A DNA stretch of 64,000 nt from JALZKA01 sp963753385 (GTDB lineage: Bacteria > Actinomycetota > Thermoleophilia > Solirubrobacterales > 70-9), in assembly GCA_963753385.1 (NCBI GenBank), contig CAVWCC010000008.1:620001-684000 (forward strand), given 5' to 3'. This document shows positions 1-7,709 of the stretch, piece after piece. Each line of letters opens with the position of its first letter. Positions within the stretch are counted from its first letter, which is position 1. A program made the translations under genes and the position numbers. The notes under the pieces are model-generated. The model made no database searches. It was not told the origin of the DNA and saw only the letters and a program-made list of their open reading frames with translations.

Positions 1-434
1 ACCGACGTCGCCACCCCCTGCCCGAGCGGGCCGGTCGTGGACTCGACCCCCGAGGTCCAGCGGTACTCGGGGTGGCCCGCCGCCCTGGAGTCGAGCTGCC
101 GGAAGGCCTTGATGTCGTCGAGGGTCACCGACTGGCGCCCGAGCACCTCGTAGTCGGGATCCACCGCCCGGACGCCGGCCAGATGGAGCAGCGCGTAGAG
201 GAGCATCGACGCGTGGCCCGCGGAGAGCAGGAAGCGGTCGCGGTTCGGCCAGATCGGGTCCTCCGGGTCGAACCGCAGGAAGTGCTGCCAGAGGGTGTAG
301 GCAGCGGGGGCAAGCGCCATCGGGGTGCCCGGGTGCCCGGAGTTCGCCTTCTGGATCGCGTCGATCGCGAGGGTGCGGATGGTGTTGACGCTGAGCGTCT
401 CGATCGCGGTCCTGTTGGCGACCGTCTGTTCCAT
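1..434 (-). CDS. tkt: Transketolase, N-terminal part (3' end beyond the window)
   Basis: The minus strand reads open from an ATG at 434 to the window edge, about 144 residues beginning MEQTVANRTAIETLSVNTIR. It contains the transketolase thiamine-diphosphate domain signatures SGHPGTPMALAPAAY (residues about 32-46), the SAGHASMLLYALLHL helix and TTGPLGQG at the truncated end. Transketolase moves two-carbon units between sugar phosphates in the non-oxidative pentose phosphate pathway. It is divergent from rpiA across a 48-bp gap. The C-terminal two thirds of the protein are outside the window, so completeness cannot be judged. Confidence 0.93.
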   Translation of the reverse strand, partial: MEQTVANRTAIETLSVNTIRTLAIDAIQKANSGHPGTPMALAPAAYTLWQHFLRFDPEDPIWPNRDRFLLSAGHASMLLYALLHLAGVRAVDPDYEVLGRQSVTLDDIKAFRQLDSRAAGHPEYRWTSGVESTTGPLGQGVATS

Positions 435-482
435 CCGCTACCGATCCTAGATGCCCGTCGGCATCGGGCTTAGTCTCAGCAT

Positions 483-1142
483 GTGAACACGCTCTCGGAG
501 ATCGAGCAGGAAAAGCGGCTCGCCGCCGAGCGAGCGGCCGAGCTGGTCGCCGATGGGATGGCCGTTGGGCTCGGCACCGGCAGCACCGTCGCGCACCTGC
601 TGCCGGCGCTCGCGGCCCGCGACCTGCGGATCCGCTGCGTGTCCACCTCCCCCGAGACCGAGGCCGCGGCTCGCGAGCTCGGCCTCGACATCGAGTCGTT
701 CGACCGTCTCGACCGCCTCGACATCGCGATCGACGGCGCCGACCAGATCGCCCCGGACGGCTGGTTGGTAAAGGGCGGCGGCGGCGCTCACACCCGCGAG
801 AAGATCGTCGCCGCTGCGGCCGACCGGTTCGTCGTGATCGCCGACTCGACCAAGCCGGTCGAGCGGATCCGGCCGCCGATCCCGCTCGAGCTGTCGCCAT
901 TCGGCGTCGCCTCGACCCTGCGCGCGCTCGGGGCGTCGACGCTTCGAGACGCCGCGCGGAGCCCGGACGGAGGCCTGATCGCCGACTACCACGGCGAGGT
1001 CTCGGCGCCGGAAGCATTGGCGGGCTGGCTCTCCGGCCTGCCCGGGGTCGTCGAGCACGGCCTCTTCGGGCCGCCGCTCGTCGACCGGGTGCTCGTGGCG
1101 CGGGGCGATGCGGTGGAGATCGTGTTCGCCGCGGACGACTGA
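483..1142 (+). CDS. rpiA: Ribose-5-phosphate isomerase A
   Basis: The 219-residue product matches RpiA in length and motifs: LGTGSTVAHL near the N terminus (phosphate loop), AIDGADQIAPDG, KGGGGAHTREK with the catalytic-region lysine, and a C-terminal DYHGEV. It interconverts ribose 5-phosphate and ribulose 5-phosphate in the cytoplasm. The start is a GTG at 483; no upstream in-frame alternative fits in the 48-bp gap to the divergent tkt. It leads into zwf after 37 bp on the same strand, so the two may be co-transcribed. Confidence 0.95.
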   Translation: MNTLSEIEQEKRLAAERAAELVADGMAVGLGTGSTVAHLLPALAARDLRIRCVSTSPETEAAARELGLDIESFDRLDRLDIAIDGADQIAPDGWLVKGGGGAHTREKIVAAAADRFVVIADSTKPVERIRPPIPLELSPFGVASTLRALGASTLRDAARSPDGGLIADYHGEVSAPEALAGWLSGLPGVVEHGLFGPPLVDRVLVARGDAVEIVFAADD

Positions 1143-1179
1143 GCTCGTCCTCGCGCACCGCTGCGCTACCGTGGCCGCG

Positions 1180-2671
1180 ATGGTTCAAACCATGGGTCCC
1201 CGCGATGTGGCGACGGCGCAGCTGGCCCCGCTCGACCCCTGCGTCATCGTGGTCTACGGGGCCACGGGGGATCTGGCGAAGCGCAAGCTCCTCCCGGGCG
1301 GGTTTCACCTGGCCCATGCCGGGTTGATGCCCGAGTACCGGATCGTCGGCGTGGGGCGCCAGGAGCTCTCCGACGACGAGTTCCGGGAGCATGCGCGGAA
1401 CGCCTGCCTCGAGTTCGAGCGCCACGGCCATTCGATCAACCCGGAGGAGCTGGACAGGTTCGTCGCGAACATCCGCTACGTGGCCGCGGCCAACTGCCCA
1501 ACGGCCCTGGCGGCCAGCGTGGCCGAGGCCGAGGCGGAGCTCCCGGGCACGCCCCGCCGGCTGTTCCATCTGAGCGTCCCGCCCGACGTGGCGGCGACGG
1601 TGGTCCGCGAGATCAAGGACGCGGGCCTCGTGGAGCGCTCGCGGGTGATCATGGAGAAGCCGTTCGGAGTTGACCTGGCCAGCGCGCGGGCGCTGAACGC
1701 GGCCGTGCACGAGGTCTTCGACGAGGAGCAGGTCTTCAGGATCGACCACTTCCTCGGCAAGGAGGCCGCGCAGAACATCCTCGCGCTGCGGTTCGCGAAC
1801 GGGCTCTTCGAGCCGATCTGGAACCGATACCACATCGATCACGTCCAGATCGACGTCCCGGAGACGCTCGGGCTGGAGGGACGGTTCGAGTTCTACGAGG
1901 AGACAGGCGCCTTCAGGGACATGGTCGTCACGCACCTGTTTCAGGTTCTCGGGTTCGTTGCGATGGAACCGCCAACCGCGCTGGCGCCGGGCTCGATCAG
2001 CGAGGAGAAGCAGAAGGTGTTCCGGTCCCTGCGCCCGCTCGACCCGCAGCGCGTCGTCCGCGGCCAATACGAGGGGTACCGGTCCGGGCAGGGCGTGGCC
2101 GCCGACTCGGACACGGAGACGTTCGTCGCCCTGGAGTGCCGGATCGACAACTGGCGCTGGGCAGGCGTGCCGTTCTTCCTGCGGACGGGGAAGCACATGG
2201 CCGAGGGTGCGCGGATCATCTCGATCGCGTTTCGCGAGCCGCCGCAGAGCATGTTCCCGGCCGGCTCCGGGGCCGGGAAATCCGGGCCGGACCACCTGAC
2301 GTTCGACCTCGACGAGTCCTCGCGCATTTCGCTCTCGTTCTACGGCAAGCGCCCGGGGCCGGACATGGCTCTCGACAAGCGGAGCATGCAGTTCTCGCTC
2401 GTCGAGGTGAACCGCGAGGAGGACACCCTCGAGGCGTACGAGCGGCTGATGCGCGACGCGATGAAGGGGGACCACACGTTGTTCACGACCGGTGAGCGGG
2501 ATCGAGCGGCTGTGGGAGGTGTCGGAGCCGCTGATCAAGGACCCGCCCCCGGTCCGCCCCTACCCGCCCGGGAGCTGGGGTCCCGACGGGATCAGGGAGC
2601 TGATCGCACCCCGCGTCTGGCGGCTGCCGTTCGAGCGCCGTTGGCGCGAGGCGAAGGTGATCGCGGGCTAG
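1180..2671 (+). CDS. zwf: Glucose-6-phosphate 1-dehydrogenase, with an apparent +1 frameshift near 2488-2493
   Basis: Starting at ATG 1180 (MVQTMGPRDV), the protein shows the NADP-binding GATGDLAKRKL at about residues 27-37, EKPFGVDL, the substrate/catalytic RIDHFLGKE motif and an intact C-terminal domain as far as DHTLFTT. There the frame breaks. The next frame continues with VSGIERLWEVSEPLIKDPPP and then RPYPPGSWGP, the expected G6PD C terminus, and stops with TAG at 2669-2671. Removing one base near 2488-2493 gives about 496 residues, the usual family length. Unrepaired, the frame runs on to 3462 antisense through pgl, which is implausible. The enzyme catalyses the first oxidative pentose phosphate step. 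A sequencing error is as likely as a true mutation. Confidence 0.9.
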
Positions 2672-3336
2672 AGGCTAAGCGGCCCCGTCAACCCCCGGCG
2701 GCGCGGTCGCAGACGACGAGCGCCTTCCGGGGCCGAGACCCTCCCGGCCGGAATCGAGCGGTCGCCGGCGAGCAGACGCCCGAGCGCTTCACGCTTGTCC
2801 TCGCCGCTCACGAGCCAGAGGACGCGCCGGGCGGCATCGATCGCGGGATAGGTCAAGGTCAGCCGGCGCCGGCCCTGGTACTCGCCCGCCGTGGGAGCCA
2901 CCCGGCGATCGTCCACGTCGAGCACCGCGTCGCCCGGGACCAGGGAGGCCGTGTGGCCGTCGGGCCCGAGGCCGAGGTGGACGAGGTCGAGGCTCGCGGG
3001 AAGCTCGGCCGCGTAGCGCTCCGCTGCGGCGTCGAGGTCGAGGTCGAGCACCGGCATCGGCCGGACGCGCTCGAGCGCTGCGGCGGAGAGCGCGGCCTGG
3101 ATCTGGGTCAGGTTGCGGTCCGGGTCGCCGTCGGGCGCGACGCGCTCGTCGACCTGGAACACGGTCACCGCGTCGCCGGCGAGCGTGTCAGCGTCGAGCA
3201 GCTCCAGCATCCGCCGCGGCGTGTGGCCGCCGCTGAGCGCGAGCGAGAACGAGCCGCGGTCGGCGATCGCCGCCGCGGCGGCCTCGGCGATCAGCTCGGC
3301 GGCGCGGGCGGCCGCCGATTCCGCGTCGTCGCGCAC
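2668..3336 (-). CDS. pgl: 6-phosphogluconolactonase, with an apparent frameshift near its 3' end
   Basis: This is the glucosamine-6-phosphate isomerase/6-phosphogluconolactonase fold: ALSGGHTPRRMLELL, FQVDERVAPDGDPDRN, LGLGPDGHTASLVPG, and LTLTYPAIDAARRVLWLVSG. It hydrolyses 6-phosphogluconolactone after zwf. The start is a GTG at 3336, downstream of gnd. As read, the C terminus is an unnatural arginine-rich tail ending at 2668. Dropping one base in the C run at 2727-2730 restores GRVSARKALVVCDRAAGG and a TGA at 2688-2690, which looks native. With that repair pgl no longer overlaps the convergent zwf. Confidence 0.9.
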   Translation of the reverse strand: MRDDAESAAARAAELIAEAAAAAIADRGSFSLALSGGHTPRRMLELLDADTLAGDAVTVFQVDERVAPDGDPDRNLTQIQAALSAAALERVRPMPVLDLDLDAAAERYAAELPASLDLVHLGLGPDGHTASLVPGDAVLDVDDRRVAPTAGEYQGRRRLTLTYPAIDAARRVLWLVSGEDKREALGRLLAGDRSIPAGRVSAPEGARRLRPRRRGLTGPLSL

Positions 3337-3362
3337 CTCGATCGCGAGCCCGGGACGTCCGC

Positions 3363-4379
3363 TCAGCTCGGCTTCTCCTCGTGGCCGCCGAACTGCTTTC
3401 GCATCGCCGAGAGCACCTTGTTCGCGAAGTCGTCCAGGTCACGGGACGCGAAGCGCGAGTAGAGCGCTGCGCTCAGGACCGGCGCCGGCACCCCCTCTTC
3501 GATCGCGGCGATCGAGGTCCACCGGCCCTCGCCGGAGTCCGAGACCCTTCCAGAGAAGTCGTGCAGGTCGGGCGACTCCCGCAGCGCGGCCGCGGTGAGG
3601 TCGAGCAGCCACGAGCCGACCACGCTCCCGCGCCGCCAGACCTCGGCCACCTCGGCGACGTCGATCTCGTAGCGGTAGTCCTCGGGGTGATCGAGCGGCG
3701 CGGTCTCGGCGTCGGCCTCTCGCTCCTGGGCACCGGCGTCGGCGTTGCGGAGGATGTTGAGGCCCTCGGCGTACGCGGCCATCAGCCCGTATTCGATCCC
3801 GTTGTGGACCATCTTCACGAAATGGCCGGCGCCACTGGGGCCGCAGTGCAGGTAACCGTGCTCGGCGGGCGCGGGCGGGCCGTCCCGGCCCGGGGTGCGG
3901 GCCGCCGCGTCCACGCCCGGCGCCAGCGACGCGAAGATCGGTTCGAGCCGCTTCACCGCCGCGTCCGGCCCGCCGATCATCAGGCAGTAGCCGCGTTCGA
4001 GCCCGAAGACCCCGCCGCTGGTGCCACAGTCGATGTAGTCGATGCCACGTTCGGCTAGAGCGGCAGAACGCCGGATGTCGTCGCGGTAGTACGAGTTGCC
4101 GCCGTCGATGATCGCGTCGCCGGGCTCCAGGCGCGCGGCGAGCTCCGTCACGGTCGTCTCGGTGATCTCCCCGGCAGGGACCATGACCCACGCGGCCCGC
4201 GGGGGATCGAGGTTGGCGACGAAGGCGTCGAGCGACTCGGCGCCGGTGGCGCCCCCGTCGGCCGCCCGGGCGATCGCCTCGGGGTTTACGTCGTAGGCGA
4301 CGCACTCGTGGCCGTCGCGGATCAGGCGACGCACGATGTTGGCGCCCATCCGTCCGAGTCCGACCATGCCGAGTTGCAC
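3363..4379 (-). CDS. gnd: 6-phosphogluconate dehydrogenase, decarboxylating, short form
   Basis: The 338-residue product begins with a Rossmann motif (MVGLGRMGANIVRRL) and carries DGGNSYYRDDIRRS, CGTSGGVFGLERGYCLMIGG and the catalytic-region HFVKMVHNGIEYG. At about 340 residues it belongs to the short YqeC/GndA-like class rather than the roughly 470-residue E. coli Gnd class; members of the short class are often NAD-preferring, but cofactor use is not visible here. It oxidatively decarboxylates 6-phosphogluconate to ribulose 5-phosphate. It starts with GTG at 4379, 13 bp after glk on the same strand, and is followed by pgl. Confidence 0.93.
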   Translation of the reverse strand: MQLGMVGLGRMGANIVRRLIRDGHECVAYDVNPEAIARAADGGATGAESLDAFVANLDPPRAAWVMVPAGEITETTVTELAARLEPGDAIIDGGNSYYRDDIRRSAALAERGIDYIDCGTSGGVFGLERGYCLMIGGPDAAVKRLEPIFASLAPGVDAAARTPGRDGPPAPAEHGYLHCGPSGAGHFVKMVHNGIEYGLMAAYAEGLNILRNADAGAQEREADAETAPLDHPEDYRYEIDVAEVAEVWRRGSVVGSWLLDLTAAALRESPDLHDFSGRVSDSGEGRWTSIAAIEEGVPAPVLSAALYSRFASRDLDDFANKVLSAMRKQFGGHEEKPS

Positions 4380-4392
4380 GGCCCGGATAGTG

Positions 4393-5367
4393 TCAGGTCC
4401 TGCTCTCGGTCAGAAGCAGCGCCGCGCCGATCGCCCCGCCGAGGTCGCCCAGCTCGGCGAGCAGGACGACCGGCGGCCGCTCGTCCACGAAGACGTGCTT
4501 CAGCATCTGGTGCTCGATTCGCTGCCGAAACGGCTCGCCGAAGCGCACGCCGAGGCCGCCGCCGATGATCACCGCCTCGACGTCGAGCAGGTTCACTGCC
4601 GATCCGATGCCCGCGCCCAGGGCCTTCACGGCGTGGTCGAGGAGCCGCTTCGCGACGGCGTCCCCGTCGTCCAGGGCCTCTTCCCAGACGCTGCTCTTGA
4701 GCCGGTCGTACCCCTTCCGCTTCATGATCTTGAACAGCTCGGTGTGTTCGCCCGCATCGTGCAGGCGGCGTGCTTCCTCCTCCATCCCCCGGCGACCGGC
4801 ATAGGCCTCCATGCAGCCGCGCCGGCCGCACGGGCAGCGCCTGCCGCCCATCTCGACTACAACGTGGCCGATCTCGCCGGCGGCCCCGCGGCCGACCCAG
4901 TCGCGGCCGTCGAGCACCAGCCCGCCGCCCACGCCGGTGCCCCAGAAGACGCCGATCATCGAGTCGTAGGGGCGCCCGGCGCCGAGCAGGAACTCGGCGT
5001 CGGTGGCCACCTGGACGTCGTTGCCGATACGGATTCGGGTCCCGAGCGCCTCCGCGAGGGTGTCGCCGAGCGCGAATGTTCCCTCCCACCCGGGGAGGTT
5101 CCCGGCGTCGGAGACCGTGCCGGCGGCGGCATCAACCACGCCCGGCGAGCCGATGCCGACTCCCTCCAGGCTCGCCGGCTCGATCCCCGCCTTGTCCGCG
5201 GACGCGCGCAGCGCCTTCGCCATCGCGTCGGCGACGTCGGCGGGACCGCCCTTCGTCGGGGTGGCCTCACGCGCCTCGCCGAGCACGCTGTTCTCGGCGT
5301 CGACGACGGCGGCCTGGATCTTGGTGCCGCCGAGGTCGATGCCGCCGCGGGCGGGTGTCGAGCTCAC
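4393..5367 (-). CDS. glk: ROK-family glucokinase
   Basis: The 324-residue product has the ROK phosphate-binding motif GIDLGGTKIQ at residues about 9-18, the catalytic-region GIGSPGVVD, GTGVGGGLV, and the ROK zinc motif CPCGRRGCMEAY. It phosphorylates glucose to glucose 6-phosphate, the substrate of the neighbouring zwf product; other ROK sugars cannot be excluded, but the context favours glucose. The GTG start at 5367 overlaps the rpe TGA stop (GTGA), indicating translational coupling in an rpe-glk-gnd-pgl operon. Confidence 0.9.
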   Translation of the reverse strand: MSSTPARGGIDLGGTKIQAAVVDAENSVLGEAREATPTKGGPADVADAMAKALRASADKAGIEPASLEGVGIGSPGVVDAAAGTVSDAGNLPGWEGTFALGDTLAEALGTRIRIGNDVQVATDAEFLLGAGRPYDSMIGVFWGTGVGGGLVLDGRDWVGRGAAGEIGHVVVEMGGRRCPCGRRGCMEAYAGRRGMEEEARRLHDAGEHTELFKIMKRKGYDRLKSSVWEEALDDGDAVAKRLLDHAVKALGAGIGSAVNLLDVEAVIIGGGLGVRFGEPFRQRIEHQMLKHVFVDERPPVVLLAELGDLGGAIGAALLLTESRT

Positions 5368-6065
5368 CCCTGGGATCGCGCCGAGTCTACGTCCTCGGCG
5401 AGGCGCCGGTAGGCGGCGGCGATGTCGGCCCGAGCGAAGATCCCGCTGCCGGCGACGACCAGCCGGGCGCCCGCGCCGGCGACCGCGGCCGCGTTCGACT
5501 CGTCGATGCCGCCGTCGACCTGGATCAGGACCCGATCCGGCAGGCTCTCGCGGAGCGCCGCGATCCGCTCCAGCGCGCCGGGCATGAACCGCTGCCCGGA
5601 ATAGCCCGGGTGGATGCTCATGCAGAGCACGAAGTCAGCCCCGTCGGCCACCGCGATCACCCGCTCCAGCGCGGTATCCGGGTTGAGCGCGACGCCGACG
5701 CCGAGGCCGAGCGCGCGGGCGGCGGCGATCGTGCGCCGCGCGTCGTCGGTCGCCTCGACGTGGAACGTGACGCTGTCGCCGCCGGCGGCGTCGAGCTGGG
5801 GGATGTGATGCTCGGGCTCGGCCACCATCAGGTGGCAATCGATGACCCCGCCGCCGTCGTGGATCAACGGGGCGATCGACTCGAGCACGATCGGCCCCAT
5901 CGTCACGGGCTCGACGAATCGCCCGTCGCCAACGTCGAAGTGGAACGCCTTGGCCCCGGCGTCGAGCAGGGAGCGGATCTGCGCGCCGAGGTTGGCGAAG
6001 TCGGCGGCGTACAACGACGGCTCGACCTCGAACCGGCGCACCCAGCTCAGCCCGGCGGCGTCCAC
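5364..6065 (-). CDS. rpe: Ribulose-phosphate 3-epimerase
   Basis: The 233-residue TIM-barrel epimerase shows EPSLYAADF near the N terminus, the metal-binding HFDVGDGRFV and CHLMV, and the C-terminal MSIHPGYSGQRFMPG and VDGGIDESNAAAVAGAGA phosphate-binding stretches. It converts ribulose 5-phosphate to xylulose 5-phosphate. The GTG start at 6065 makes it the first gene of the minus-strand operon rpe-glk-gnd-pgl. It is divergent from the antiporter at 6095 across only 29 bp, which must hold both upstream signals. Confidence 0.95.
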   Translation of the reverse strand: MDAAGLSWVRRFEVEPSLYAADFANLGAQIRSLLDAGAKAFHFDVGDGRFVEPVTMGPIVLESIAPLIHDGGGVIDCHLMVAEPEHHIPQLDAAGGDSVTFHVEATDDARRTIAAARALGLGVGVALNPDTALERVIAVADGADFVLCMSIHPGYSGQRFMPGALERIAALRESLPDRVLIQVDGGIDESNAAAVAGAGARLVVAGSGIFARADIAAAYRRLAEDVDSARSQG

Positions 6066-6094
6066 TAGGTTCAGGATGCCAGAGAGGCGTTTAG

Positions 6095-7684
6095 GTGCAC
6101 GAGACCCAGCTGTTGATCCTGAGCCTCTGCGTCGCGATCCCGGCGCTGAGCGTCATCGCCCGGTTGGTCGGCGTGCCGTATCCGATCGTGCTGGTGCTCG
6201 GCGCGATCCCGCTCGGGTACGTCCCCGGCGTCCCGCACGTCGAGCTCGACCCCGAGCTGGTGCTGGTCATCTTCCTGCCGCCCCTCCTGTACGTCGCGGC
6301 GTTCTTCGCCGACCTGCGGGCGCTCAGGGCGGACGCGCGGGCACTCTCGATGACCGCGATCGGGCTGGTGCTGCTGACGACCTGCGCCGTCGGGATCGTC
6401 GCCCACGAGCTGATGGGCCTTCCGTGGGCGGTGGCGTTCGCCCTCGGCGCGATCGTCTCGCCGACCGATCCCGTGGCCGCCACCGCGATCGCCGGCCAGC
6501 TGGGGGTGCCGCGCCGGCTCGTGAACATCATCGAGGGCGAGAGCCTGGTCAACGACTCCTCGGCGCTGATCGCCTACCGGGTGGCGGTCGCAGCCGCGAT
6601 CGGCGGCAGCTTCTCGCTGTTCGACGCCACCGTCGACTTCGTCGTCGCCGTGGCCGGCGGGATCGCGATCGGGCTCGTCGTCGGCGCCGCGATCGCCGAG
6701 GTCCGGCGGCGGCTCGACGACGTCCCGGTGGAGATCACGATCTCGCTGTTCTCTGGCTACGCCGCCTACCTGCCGGCCGAGGAGCTCGGTGTTTCCGGCG
6801 TGCTCGCGGCGGTCACCGCGGGGATCTACCTCGGCTGGCTCGCGCCCCAGATCTCGACCGCCCAGATGCGGATGCAGGGGTACGCGGTCTGGGAGGTGGT
6901 CGTGTTCCTGCTGAACGCCGTGCTGTTCGTGCTGATCGGGCTGCAGCTCCCGGACATCCTCGACGCGGTCTCGGGGATCGACACCTGGACCCTCGTCGGC
7001 TACGCGCTGGCGACGATCGGGACGGTGATCGGGACGAGGTTCCTCTGGGTGCACACGACCCCGTACCTCATCCGCGCGCTCGACCGCCGGCCCAGCCAGC
7101 GCGAGCGCCGGGTCGGATGGGGGCCGCGGACCGTCATGGCGTGGGCGGGAATGCGAGGCGCCGTCACGCTGGCAGCCGCGCTCGCGCTGCCGCTCGAGAC
7201 CGACGTCGCCGGCGCCGCGCTCCCCGGGCGGGACCTGGTCATCTTCCTCGCGTACTGCGTCGTGCTCTTCACGCTGGTCGTCCAGGGCCTTACCCTGCCG
7301 GCGCTGATCCGCCGGCTCGGGGTCCTCGACGACGGCACCGAGGAGGAGGCGGAGGAGCACGCGGCGCGGATCGCCGCGGCCGAGGCGGCGCTCGACGCCC
7401 TCGAGGAGCTCGCCGGCGAGGAGTGGACGCGCGACGACACGGTCGAGAGGCTCCGAGGCCTCTACTCGTACAGGCGCCGGCGGTTCGCGACGCTGCGGGG
7501 CGAGCTCGAGGACGAGGACGGGATCGTCGATCGCTCGCTCGCCTACCAGCGGCTTGTGCAGGAGCTGATCGAGGCCCAGCGCGCTGCGATCGTGCAGCTC
7601 CGCAACGAGCAGGTGATCTCGGCCGAGGTCATGCGCCGGGTCGTGCGCGACCTGGACCTCGAGGAATCGCGGCTGGAGATCTGA
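6095..7684 (+). CDS. CPA1-family Na+/H+ antiporter
   Basis: This is a 529-residue membrane protein with about 12 hydrophobic segments followed by a charged cytoplasmic tail from about residue 410. The CPA1 signatures are present: FLPPLLYVAAFF, the ion-binding-region AIVSPTDPVAATAI, and IIEGESLVNDSSALI. It is predicted to exchange Na+ or K+ for protons at the cytoplasmic membrane. The tail (EEEAEEHAARIAAAEAAL and onwards) is helical and may be regulatory. The GTG start at 6095 is the first in frame. A second antiporter gene follows after 25 bp, so the pair may be one ion-homeostasis unit. Confidence 0.9.
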   Translation: MHETQLLILSLCVAIPALSVIARLVGVPYPIVLVLGAIPLGYVPGVPHVELDPELVLVIFLPPLLYVAAFFADLRALRADARALSMTAIGLVLLTTCAVGIVAHELMGLPWAVAFALGAIVSPTDPVAATAIAGQLGVPRRLVNIIEGESLVNDSSALIAYRVAVAAAIGGSFSLFDATVDFVVAVAGGIAIGLVVGAAIAEVRRRLDDVPVEITISLFSGYAAYLPAEELGVSGVLAAVTAGIYLGWLAPQISTAQMRMQGYAVWEVVVFLLNAVLFVLIGLQLPDILDAVSGIDTWTLVGYALATIGTVIGTRFLWVHTTPYLIRALDRRPSQRERRVGWGPRTVMAWAGMRGAVTLAAALALPLETDVAGAALPGRDLVIFLAYCVVLFTLVVQGLTLPALIRRLGVLDDGTEEEAEEHAARIAAAEAALDALEELAGEEWTRDDTVERLRGLYSYRRRRFATLRGELEDEDGIVDRSLAYQRLVQELIEAQRAAIVQLRNEQVISAEVMRRVVRDLDLEESRLEI

Positions 7685-7709
7685 GAGCGGCCTCCGTGGT
7701 ACCCGACCC

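Noticed and set aside
435..482. Small hairpin GATGCC-CGTC-GGCATC between tkt and rpiA as a regulatory site
   Set aside because: Six base pairs in a GC-rich intergenic gap can occur by chance; nothing else supports it.
1108..3462. A 784-codon open frame covering zwf and continuing through pgl
   Set aside because: After residue about 440 it loses all similarity to G6PD and runs antisense to the well-supported pgl gene; a frameshift in zwf explains it better.
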